A DNA stretch of 64,000 nt from Crocosphaera chwakensis CCY0110 (GTDB lineage Bacteria > Cyanobacteriota > Cyanobacteriia > Cyanobacteriales > Microcystaceae). The DNA is taken from contig NZ_AAXW01000022.1 of the NCBI RefSeq assembly GCF_000169335.1, positions 13,228 to 77,227 of the forward strand. The letters run 5' to 3'. The stretch's first letter is position 1; each line of letters starts with the position of its first letter. The position numbers were made by a program, and so were the translations under genes. Under the pieces are notes generated by a model that made no database searches, was not told the DNA's origin, and saw only the letters and a program-made list of their open reading frames with translations. Shown piece by piece: positions 17,914-25,099 of the stretch.

Positions 17914-18849
17914 TTAAAGAGTAGAAAACTCTCCTAAAATTTTAACCTCTGGTTCAAGCAGTAAAGACCAATGAGCCTGGACTTTTTCTTGAACATGATG
18001 AATGAGTCGAAAAATATCTTCTGCTTTAGCCTGACCGCAATTTAAGATAAAATTAGCGTGACGCTGGGAAACCTCTGCATCTCCTACTCGATATCCTTTT
18101 AAGCCTAACTGTTCGATCAACCAACCAGCAGCATAGGGAGTAGGATTACGGAATACACTGCCACAACTAGGTTTATCGTAGGGTTGAGAGCTTTTACGCT
18201 GCCAAAGATTGTCTTGTGTGGTGGCGGTAACAACTTCACGGCTAAACCCTGGTTGTAGTTGAAAGGTAGCTTCTATAACTAACCGTTGTCCCCCTTGTAA
18301 AGCAGAGGTACGATAACTGTAGTTTAAGTCTTCGGGAGTTAACGTTTCAACCTTACCATCTGGAGACACCACCACAGCACTAACTAAACAGTCTGCAGCA
18401 CATTGATTATGCGCCCCTGCATTCATGACCACCGCCCCGCCAACGGTTCCAGGAATACCCACAGCCCATTCTAAGCCTCTCCAGCCTCGTTTTGCTGCTT
18501 GCCAAGCCACACTGACAATGGGTTGTCCGGCTGCTACGGTAATACGTCCTGTTTCTTCGTCGAACTGACGGTGACGAAGATAACGGGTACTTAAGACTAA
18601 CCCATCAATTCCGCGATCGCTAATTAATAGATTTGAGCCGGCTCCCAATAACATCAAGGGAATATCTTGTTTTTGGAACCATTCAAAGATTCCTTGTAAC
18701 TCATCCCAGTTACGAGGGGCAGCATACCATCGGGCTTGTCCCCCAACTCGATAGGAGGTATGGGGGGCAAGGGAGAAGTTAGGATAAATTTTTCCTGTGG
18801 TTCCCGATAGTTCAATAGGCTTAGATGAAGGGGAAAAAGCGGTGGTCAT
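17914..18849 (-). CDS. murB: UDP-N-acetylenolpyruvoylglucosamine reductase
   Basis: The FAD enzyme that makes UDP-MurNAc for peptidoglycan, using NADPH. Visible motifs are YRVGGQARWYAAP, FAD-binding LLGAGSNLLISDRGIDG, GIPGTVGGAVVMNAGAH, the proton-donor serine in KPSCGSVFRNP, SQRHANFILN and the catalytic Glu in LLEPEVKILGEF. At 311 residues it is type I-like. The start is the ATG at 18847-18849, followed by about 20 non-conserved residues. It follows murC on the same strand after 142 bases, and the two are probably co-transcribed (murC-murB), a common cyanobacterial arrangement. Confidence 0.95.
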   Translation of the reverse strand: MTTAFSPSSKPIELSGTTGKIYPNFSLAPHTSYRVGGQARWYAAPRNWDELQGIFEWFQKQDIPLMLLGAGSNLLISDRGIDGLVLSTRYLRHRQFDEETGRITVAAGQPIVSVAWQAAKRGWRGLEWAVGIPGTVGGAVVMNAGAHNQCAADCLVSAVVVSPDGKVETLTPEDLNYSYRTSALQGGQRLVIEATFQLQPGFSREVVTATTQDNLWQRKSSQPYDKPSCGSVFRNPTPYAAGWLIEQLGLKGYRVGDAEVSQRHANFILNCGQAKAEDIFRLIHHVQEKVQAHWSLLLEPEVKILGEFSTL

Positions 18850-18991
18850 GGTTCCTTACTACTTAATGAGGGTAATCTGAGAAAGACGACTATAGGTTAA
18901 ACTAATTGTTCCTAAATCTTGTTAAAAATTGAGGATAATTAGCTCTTTTTTGACCTATTATGCTTGGTTTCAGCAATCAATATATCGGTGA

Positions 18992-20560
18992 TCACTGAGT
19001 AATTGAATTCCTGATTTTTGTTTCAGATTTCGCTGTTAGTTGTTGACTTAATTCAGTCGTTTCATACTGAGTAATTACTTGAGGAATAATCTGATTGAGA
19101 TTTCCTGCACCCAAAAACATCACTAAATCACCAGATTGTAAAAAATCAGGCAATACTTGATGTAAATGCTTGAGGGAGGGTTCGTAAATTACATGAGAAT
19201 GATTATGTTTTATTGCTTCGGCTAAATCTTGACCACTAATATTGTGGAGATTAACTTCTCCTGCACTGTAGATGTCAGTCAAAATAACTAAGTCTGCATC
19301 CTTAAAACAAGCAGCAAATTCTTTTAAAAAGGTGGCTGTTCGACTGTAGCGATGGGGTTGAAAAATAGCGACCACACGAGAAATATTTTCGCCATCAACT
19401 TTACAACGAGCAGCCGATAGGGTGGCTTCAATTTCACTAGGATGATGGGCATAATCATCAATGAAGGTAATACCGTTACAATGGCCACGGTGTTCAAACC
19501 GTCGTTTTGCTCCTGCAAAAGTGAAAAGGGCATCTGCAATAACCCCAAAATCTAATCCTAATTTTCGTCCTACTGCGATCGCTGCTAAGGCATTACTAAC
19601 ATTGTGGCTTCCTGGAATGGTGAGACGCATCTCTCCTAAATAGCGACCCTTTTCCCAAACCTCGGCCGTAGTTCCTTTGTGGTTGCTAACGATATTTTTA
19701 ACGGTGTAATCTGCCCCTTTTGTCGAGTCTAAGCTATAAGTGATCGAAGGAGTTAATTGAGTCGCTACCGTTTCACAGTCTAAACACCCAATCAATAGAT
19801 CACACTGGGTTTCAAAAATTTGGAAGGTTTTGACCACATCATCGAGGGTTTGATAATGGTCAGGGTGATCCAGTTCAATATTGGTAACAATGCCAATATT
19901 AGGATAATGCTTAGTCAAAGAACCATCGGACTCATCTGCTTCTGCTACGAGATAACCGCCTTTAGCCCCGATGCGAGCATTTCCTTCCCAAGCATCGACT
20001 TCTCCCCCCACAATAATCGTCGGATCAACCCCTGCTTTGAGTAGCATATAGCCAATTAAACTGCTGGTGGTTGTTTTGCCGTGGGTTCCAGCAACCGCAA
20101 TACTTTGATAATCACGAATTAAAGCAGCCAAGACATCGGAACGATGAAAGATAGGACATCCTTTTTCTTTGGCTGCAGCATACTCAGAGTTACTATGAGC
20201 AATAGCAGTTGAACAGATGACTTGAGGTAACGTTTCGTTAAATAATAAATCATTGGGGTCAGCCAAAGTTTTACTATTACCATTGGAGTAGGATGGCTGA
20301 CTCCCATTAACCGCCACTGATACCGTTTCTAATACTTGTTCTCGACAACCACTAAATAATTCTAAATTAGTGGCCTCCTGACGACTAAAAATATGAGCCC
20401 CAACTCCTTGTAATCGCTCAGTAATATGGGTTGAGCGCAAATCCGACCCCGATACGGGTAATTGCCGTTTAGCCAAGACATAGGCTAAGGCGGACATTCC
20501 GATGCCACCAATGCCAATAAAATGAAAAGGCCGTCCACTAAAATCTACGGTTTTCACCAT
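18992..20560 (-). CDS. murC: UDP-N-acetylmuramate-L-alanine ligase
   Basis: The ATP-dependent ligase that adds L-Ala to UDP-MurNAc. It shows the N-terminal nucleotide motif HFIGIGGIGMSALAYVL, Mur ligase ATP-binding GTHGKTTTSSLIGYMLL, the central block EADESDGSLTKHYPNIGIVTN, DDYAHHPSEIEAT, and IFQPHRYSRTATFLKEF. At 522 residues it is somewhat longer than E. coli MurC because of a low-complexity insert of about 30 residues near position 80 (NGSQPSYSNGNSKT). The N-terminal VKTVDFSGRPFHFIG supports the start at 20560. It heads the murC-murB unit. Confidence 0.95.
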   Translation of the reverse strand: MVKTVDFSGRPFHFIGIGGIGMSALAYVLAKRQLPVSGSDLRSTHITERLQGVGAHIFSRQEATNLELFSGCREQVLETVSVAVNGSQPSYSNGNSKTLADPNDLLFNETLPQVICSTAIAHSNSEYAAAKEKGCPIFHRSDVLAALIRDYQSIAVAGTHGKTTTSSLIGYMLLKAGVDPTIIVGGEVDAWEGNARIGAKGGYLVAEADESDGSLTKHYPNIGIVTNIELDHPDHYQTLDDVVKTFQIFETQCDLLIGCLDCETVATQLTPSITYSLDSTKGADYTVKNIVSNHKGTTAEVWEKGRYLGEMRLTIPGSHNVSNALAAIAVGRKLGLDFGVIADALFTFAGAKRRFEHRGHCNGITFIDDYAHHPSEIEATLSAARCKVDGENISRVVAIFQPHRYSRTATFLKEFAACFKDADLVILTDIYSAGEVNLHNISGQDLAEAIKHNHSHVIYEPSLKHLHQVLPDFLQSGDLVMFLGAGNLNQIIPQVITQYETTELSQQLTAKSETKIRNSITQ

Positions 20561-20801
20561 TACCTCTCCTCACATACCACACAACAAATAGTTAAATCAA
20601 TAAATTATGATTTTACGGGCTATGATATCAAAAACTGACTCATTGGTCATTAAGACTTATCTGTTCAGTATGTACCACATCACATTATTCTGAACCCACT
20701 TTATTATAAAGAGTTCCCTAACTCGGAAATTCAGACACCGTAAATGGATCATATTTTATATTAGTACACACAAAATTGTTAAAAAACTATCAAAAGGATG
20801 A

Positions 20802-21071
20802 CAAACTGCAATAAGTAAAGATTTACTTAAAAATGTTCTTAGACTAAATATTTTATTGTTTTTGCGGTCAATTAAGAATCTTAATACGGAAAATTTAAAC
20901 TATATTGATGGTGATGAGAACAAACTGAGACAAGTTTTAATTAACATATTAAGCAATGGGATTAATTTTTCTGAAACAGGAACCCTAATCCTACAAGCTG
21001 AAAATATGATAAATAATGAATTTTTCTTATGTTTCACTCATCTGATCTGCAAACAAATTTTAGCATTATGA
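20802..21071 (+). pseudogene. Histidine kinase relic (HATPase N-box fragment)
   Basis: The frame from about 20802 encodes DLLKNVLRLNILLFLRSIKN, then YIDGDENKLRQVLINILSNG and INFSETGTLILQAEN, which is the H-box-proximal and N-box part of a kinase ATPase domain. Dimerisation, G1 and G2 boxes are missing and there is no proper start. The 3' end of the frame overlaps the start of the REC-GGDEF gene. This is the remnant of a sensor kinase that probably preceded the diguanylate cyclase. The stretch 20561-20801, upstream of divergent murC, shows no supported gene. Confidence 0.65.
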
Positions 21072-22024
21072 TCATTGATGATCAGGTTAGTAATTTAGAA
21101 CTACTATCGTTGATGCTAGATCAGCAAGGGTATGAAGTGAGCCAATTCCTTAATGGCTTAACGGCTTTGAAATCTATAGAATTATCGCTTCCTGACTTAA
21201 TTTTACTTGATATTAGAATGCCAGAAATCGATGGTTATACTGTTTGTCGAAAGTTGAAAGAAAATCATAAAAGTCGGGATATTCCCGTGATCTTTATTAG
21301 TGCTAATGATAGAGCTTTAGATAAAGTGCAAGCTTTTTCTGTGGGAGGATGTGATTATATTAGTAAACCATTTAATGTAGCTGAAGTGTTGGCGAGAGTC
21401 GAAAATCATCTAAAAGTCAAACAACTACAAAAAGCATTAAAAGAAAGAAATAAACATTTAGAAAGTGTAGTGAAAGCCTTAGAAGAAGCCAACAAAAAAC
21501 TAGAAGATATTTCTCGTCTTGATGCTTTAACCCAGATTAGCAACCGACTTCATTTTAATGATTGTCTAGAGAGAGAATGGAAAAGGGCAATGAGAGAAAA
21601 AGAGCCATTAGGACTGATTTTATGTGATATTGATGACTTTAAACGATACAATGATACTTATGGTCATTTGCAAGGCGATCGCTGTCTTCATGACGTTGCC
21701 CAAGGGTTAAACAAGGCTGTTTTGAGAGGGACGGATCTCGTTTGTCGTTACGGGGGAGAAGAATTTGCCATTATTCTCCCTAATACGGATTTTTCAGGAG
21801 CCGAACCTATCTGTCAAAGAATTGTTAAACAAATCAGAGACTTAAAAATTCTTCATTCTGCTTCTTCTGTTTGTAATTACGTTTCGGTTAGTGTAGGGTT
21901 TGCTAGTTTAGTCCCTTCGATTCACTCCACGTCAGATAAATTAATTTGTTTAAGTGATAAGGCTCTCTATAGAGCTAAAAAAGAAGGGAAGAATAGATTT
22001 CAAATCTTCCCAGACAAACACTGA
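21029..22024 (+). CDS. Response regulator with GGDEF domain (diguanylate cyclase)
   Basis: A 331-residue protein. The receiver (about 12-130) has MIIDDQ, phospho-acceptor Asp in ILLDIRMPEIDGY and SKPFN. A coiled-coil (LKERNKHLESVVKALEEANKKLEDI) leads to a GGDEF domain with LGLILCDIDDFKRYND and active site RYGGEEFAIILP (GGEEF, normally active). Cyclic di-GMP synthesis under phosphorelay control is expected. The start ATG lies inside the kinase relic with no clear Shine-Dalgarno sequence. A start at 21068 (MIIDD) would clip the receiver's first strand only slightly, so translation may rely on another signal. Confidence 0.9.
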   Translation: MFHSSDLQTNFSIMIIDDQVSNLELLSLMLDQQGYEVSQFLNGLTALKSIELSLPDLILLDIRMPEIDGYTVCRKLKENHKSRDIPVIFISANDRALDKVQAFSVGGCDYISKPFNVAEVLARVENHLKVKQLQKALKERNKHLESVVKALEEANKKLEDISRLDALTQISNRLHFNDCLEREWKRAMREKEPLGLILCDIDDFKRYNDTYGHLQGDRCLHDVAQGLNKAVLRGTDLVCRYGGEEFAIILPNTDFSGAEPICQRIVKQIRDLKILHSASSVCNYVSVSVGFASLVPSIHSTSDKLICLSDKALYRAKKEGKNRFQIFPDKH

Positions 22025-22238
22025 TAATTAGTTAACTAAAAGCCAAGATCATCTGAGTTAGGAGTGACGATTTATTTCAAGCTAGAGTCTGATGATCTCA
22101 AGATGATAATGGGAAAAATTACCCACATAAGAAAAAAAGTTGAGCCAGGGTATCGAAAAAGATCAGGGTTTGGGGTATGATTGGGGTCATTAATAATGTT
22201 TTAATCTATTGAAGTAAAACACAGAGGGTAAGACGCAA

Positions 22239-23252
22239 GTGATTAGAGTAGCAATCAACGGGTTCGGACGTATTGGACGCAACTTTTTACGGTGTTGGTT
22301 AGGTCGGGAAAATACCAATTTAGAAGTAGTCGGTATTAATGATACTTCTGATCCCAGAACTAATGCTCACCTGCTAAGATACGATTCTATGCTCGGTATA
22401 TTAGATGCTGACATTGAGGCAGATGAGAACTCTCTAACGGTTAATGGCAAAACCATTAAGTGTGTTTCCGATCGTAACCCCTTAAACCTACCTTGGACAG
22501 AATGGAATGTCGATTTAGTGGTTGAGTCTACTGGGGTTTTTGTTACGGAAGAGGGTGCATCTAAACACCTCGTTGCTGGTGCCAAAAAGGTTTTAATTAC
22601 TGCTCCAGGAAAAGGCGGTAATGTGGGAACTTACGTTGTTGGAGTTAACCACCAAGACTATGACCATGACAAACATAATGTAATTAGTAACGCTAGTTGT
22701 ACCACCAACTGTTTAGCCCCAGTGGTAAAAGTCCTTAATGATAACTTTAATATCATCAAAGGCACCATGACCACTACCCACAGTTACACTGGAGATCAGC
22801 GGATTTTAGATGCTTCTCACCGTGATCTTCGTCGGGCGCGGGCTGCAGCCGTCAACATCGTTCCTACCTCCACTGGAGCAGCTAAAGCAGTAGCTTTAGT
22901 GATTCCTGAAATGAAAGGTAAGCTAAACGGTATTGCTATGCGAGTCCCTACTCCTAATGTTTCTGTGGTTGACTTAGTGGCACAAGTAGAAAAAAGCACC
23001 ATTGCAGAACAAGTTAATGAAGTCATGAAGAGTGCTTCAGAAGGCTCGATGAAGGGTATTATTGGCTATAATGATTTACCTCTAGTATCTTGCGACTATC
23101 GAGGTACAGATGTATCTTCTATCGTTGATGCTAGCTTAACAATGGTTATGGGTGGCGATATGGTTAAAGTCGTTGCTTGGTACGATAACGAGTGGGGTTA
23201 TTCTCAACGAGTTGTTGACTTAGCTGAAGTTGTTGCTAATAAGTGGAAATAA
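22239..23252 (+). CDS. gap2: Glyceraldehyde-3-phosphate dehydrogenase, Gap2 type
   Basis: Calvin-cycle GAPDH that reduces 1,3-bisphosphoglycerate using NADPH or NADH. It shows the NAD(P)-binding INGFGRIGRNFLRCW, active-site SNASCTTNCLAP, HSYTGDQRILDASHRDLRRAR and the C-terminal WYDNEWGYSQRV. The 'GINDTSDPRTNAHLL' loop with a polar residue in place of the classical NAD-specific Asp fits the plastid-type, dual-cofactor enzyme. At 337 residues it is full length. The start is GTG (GTGATTAGAGTA), the only one giving the conserved MIRVAINGFG. A strong terminator follows. The 214-base upstream gap holds its promoter, which I could not place. Confidence 0.95.
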   Translation: MIRVAINGFGRIGRNFLRCWLGRENTNLEVVGINDTSDPRTNAHLLRYDSMLGILDADIEADENSLTVNGKTIKCVSDRNPLNLPWTEWNVDLVVESTGVFVTEEGASKHLVAGAKKVLITAPGKGGNVGTYVVGVNHQDYDHDKHNVISNASCTTNCLAPVVKVLNDNFNIIKGTMTTTHSYTGDQRILDASHRDLRRARAAAVNIVPTSTGAAKAVALVIPEMKGKLNGIAMRVPTPNVSVVDLVAQVEKSTIAEQVNEVMKSASEGSMKGIIGYNDLPLVSCDYRGTDVSSIVDASLTMVMGGDMVKVVAWYDNEWGYSQRVVDLAEVVANKWK

Positions 23253-23303
23253 TTCCACCAAACCACTCAACTTAATGTAATTTATCATTAATGAAAGAAT
23301 TTC

Positions 23304-23333
23304 ACCCTCCGACTTATATTCGGGGGGTTTTTT
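23304..23333 (+). terminator. Rho-independent terminator of gap2
   Basis: The stem ACCCTCCGA/TCGGGGGGT (nine pairs including one G-T) closes a seven-base loop and is followed by six T residues. It lies about 50 bases after the gap2 stop. The rest of the 462-base gap to 23714 has no convincing gene and presumably carries the exbB promoter. Confidence 0.85.
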
Positions 23334-23641
23334 GAGTAAATTTGTATCTTGCACCTTCAATAAAATTAACCAGTGAGAAGACGCAAGAGAATTTTATGCT
23401 TTGTCTATTATTAGTAAGACTTAGCAAGTAAAGGATAGTAGTTAATAGGATTTTATAGTCAATATCTATGATTGAGTTGAAAAATCTTCTAAATAAGAAT
23501 GACTCAAGTATATATTTAACACAAATAGTCTTTTTTGTCTTAAGCTCCATCATAAGGGTTTTTCAACCATTGTCGACCCTCATCAATTTTCTGATATCAC
23601 CTTAAGTTTACTTATAAGTTTCAAGAAATTATTGATCTTAC

Positions 23642-23685
23642 TTGCTAAAATCACAAAACTTAGTATAAAGTATATTGAAATCAAT
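23642..23685 (+). promoter_or_regulatory. Candidate exbB promoter with adjacent ATTGA-AA-TCAAT palindrome
   Basis: TTGCTA (23642-23647) and TATAAA (23664-23669) are 16 bases apart and lie upstream of exbB. Directly after them is the perfect inverted repeat ATTGAAATCAAT (23674-23685), about where a repressor would block transcription. It resembles a Fur half-site arrangement only loosely. Iron control is inferred from the gene content. Confidence 0.35.
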
Positions 23686-23714
23686 TCTCAATAACCTAAT
23701 TATAGCTATCTATA

Positions 23715-24371
23715 ATGATGTCTCTTACAAACTTTTTTGTCTCTGGTGGTATTGTTGCCTGGCCACTACTCATTTTTTCTCTATTGGGAGTCGCCCTAAT
23801 AATTGAACGAGCAATCTTTTGGTATCGCATCAAATCCCGTCAACATAAGATTGTCACCACTGTCTTAAAACTGTATCGAGTGGATCAACGGGTTGCAGCG
23901 ATCGCTAAACTTAAGCAAAACCTCGATCTTCCTATCTGTCGTATTTTCCTCGAAGCGTTAGCCTTAGAAAATGCGACCCCTACAGAGTTTCGCTTAGCTT
24001 TGGAAACAGCCACTCAAGCAGAATTACCGCTTTTTAAACGGTTTAATACTTTATTTCAAACCATTATCGCTGTGTCCCCTTTATTGGGATTGTTAGGGAC
24101 AATTTTAGGATTAATGCAGTCTTTTGCATCTTTGGACATTGGTAATGTAGCCGGAACCAATGCTGCTGGAGTAACAGGAGGTATCTCCGAAGCCCTAACT
24201 TCTACGGTAATGGGGTTAGTGGTGGCTATTTTTACTCTTTTATTTGCTAACTCGTTTCGCTCATTTTATCTACGACAACTGGCTTTAATTCAAGAATACG
24301 GTGGTCAGTTAGAACTTTTGTATCGTCTTTTTTATGAGAAAGGAGGAAAAACCTATGCGACTTCCCGATGA
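23715..24371 (+). CDS. exbB: ExbB-type proton channel subunit (MotA/TolQ/ExbB family)
   Basis: An inner-membrane protein of 218 residues that, with ExbD, uses the proton gradient to energise TonB. Three hydrophobic segments are visible: about 10-30 (GGIVAWPLLIFSLLGVALII), 115-140 (LFQTIIAVSPLLGLLGTILG) and 160-180 (LTSTVMGLVVAIFTLLFAN). The MotA/TolQ/ExbB hallmark 'SPLLGLLGTILGLMQSF' and the Thr-containing TM3 are present. It overlaps exbD by 17 bases, implying translational coupling. It is the first gene of the iron-uptake island. Confidence 0.92.
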   Translation: MMSLTNFFVSGGIVAWPLLIFSLLGVALIIERAIFWYRIKSRQHKIVTTVLKLYRVDQRVAAIAKLKQNLDLPICRIFLEALALENATPTEFRLALETATQAELPLFKRFNTLFQTIIAVSPLLGLLGTILGLMQSFASLDIGNVAGTNAAGVTGGISEALTSTVMGLVVAIFTLLFANSFRSFYLRQLALIQEYGGQLELLYRLFYEKGGKTYATSR

Positions 24372-24756
24372 AACCGAACCCACGGCAGAAATTAATATTG
24401 TGCCAATGATTGACGTTATTTTCTCAATTTTGGCCTTTGTCATCATTTCTACCATGTTTTTGACTCGTTCTGAGGGATTACCTATTAATTTGCCCTCGGC
24501 CAAAACGGCTGAACCCCAAGAAACCAAACAAATTAACGTTACCATTGAGCCTGATGGAGACATCTTTGTTGATCGCCAGCCTGTTCAGGTTAATAGTCTC
24601 AAAAGCTCGATTACAGGTTTAATTGGAGAAAATAAGCAAGGTTTAGTTATTATTAACGCGGATAAACAAGTTGATCATGGCCGTGTTGTCACGGTGATGG
24701 ATATGGTTCGCCAAGTTCAAGGGGCTAAGTTGGCGATCGCAGCGACTAAAAAATGA
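24355..24756 (+). CDS. exbD: ExbD-type biopolymer transport protein
   Basis: A 133-residue partner of ExbB. A short cytoplasmic N terminus (MRLPDETEPTAEINIVP) leads into a single membrane segment with the essential protonatable aspartate (PMIDVIFSILAFVIIS). A periplasmic domain follows (INVTIEPDGDIFVDRQPV). I chose the ATG at 24355 because AAAGGAGG lies seven bases upstream, whereas starting farther up would put that ribosome-binding site within the gene. The upstream sequence is the end of exbB, so the two are coupled. Confidence 0.92.
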   Translation: MRLPDETEPTAEINIVPMIDVIFSILAFVIISTMFLTRSEGLPINLPSAKTAEPQETKQINVTIEPDGDIFVDRQPVQVNSLKSSITGLIGENKQGLVIINADKQVDHGRVVTVMDMVRQVQGAKLAIAATKK

Positions 24757-25006
24757 TCCCAAGTGTAGGGAGAGTAGAAAGAATATAAACAGTTTCCTCC
24801 CCCTGCTTCTTGTTCTTTTTTTTTCTTAAAATTTTTTGTCCTCTTATTAAGATATTTTTTTAATAAAAAAATAAAATTATTGGAGATTTAACCAACACAT
24901 TCCTAAGAATTAATCTAAGACAAAGCTTGTCCTTAACTCTGTTTAAGGGCAATATTTCCTATGAGTTTATTAATTAAAATTAGAAATTTTTTTGCCTAAA
25001 AAATAT

Positions 25007-25036
25007 TTGACAAAAATTATCATTATCAATTACTGT
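25007..25036 (+). promoter_or_regulatory. Promoter overlapped by a Fur box, TonB-dependent receptor gene
   Basis: A perfect -35 hexamer TTGACA (25007-25012) is followed after 18 bases by TACTGT (25031-25036). Overlapping the -35 and spacer, 25009-25027 read on the reverse strand is GATAATGATAATTTTTGTC, which matches the classical 19-base Fur consensus at 16 positions by my count, including its first 12. This predicts repression of the receptor by Fe-Fur. It is about 70 bases before the start codon. The remainder of the 343-base gap is AT-rich, with a GACAA-AGC-TTGTC hairpin at 24919-24931. Confidence 0.75.
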
Positions 25037-25038
25037 AA

Positions 25039-25063
25039 TTTATTAAGAAAGATTCTTAATAAA
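25039..25063. promoter_or_regulatory. Palindrome TTTATTAAGAA-AGA-TTCTTAATAAA, possible operator
   Basis: Perfect 11-base arms surround three central bases, 36 bases before the receptor start codon and just downstream of the Fur-box promoter. The core ATTAAGAA-N3-TTCTTAAT recurs at 32616-32634 upstream of tonB. It could be a second regulator's site or a 5' UTR hairpin; the AT-only arms would make a weak RNA stem. Confidence 0.5.
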
Positions 25064-25099
25064 GCCTTGAGTATTTAATCGTTAATTTTGTGGTGTGAA

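Noticed and set aside
20561..20801. Possible small RNA upstream of murC (CTCCTCACATACC resembles the Yfr1 core)
   Set aside because: The conserved core ACTCCTCACAC is not matched exactly and no flanking stem-loops or terminator were found.
23314..23553. A 79-codon reverse-strand frame in the gap2-exbB gap
   Set aside because: It overlaps the gap2 terminator, has no ribosome-binding site, and looks like random AT-rich translation.
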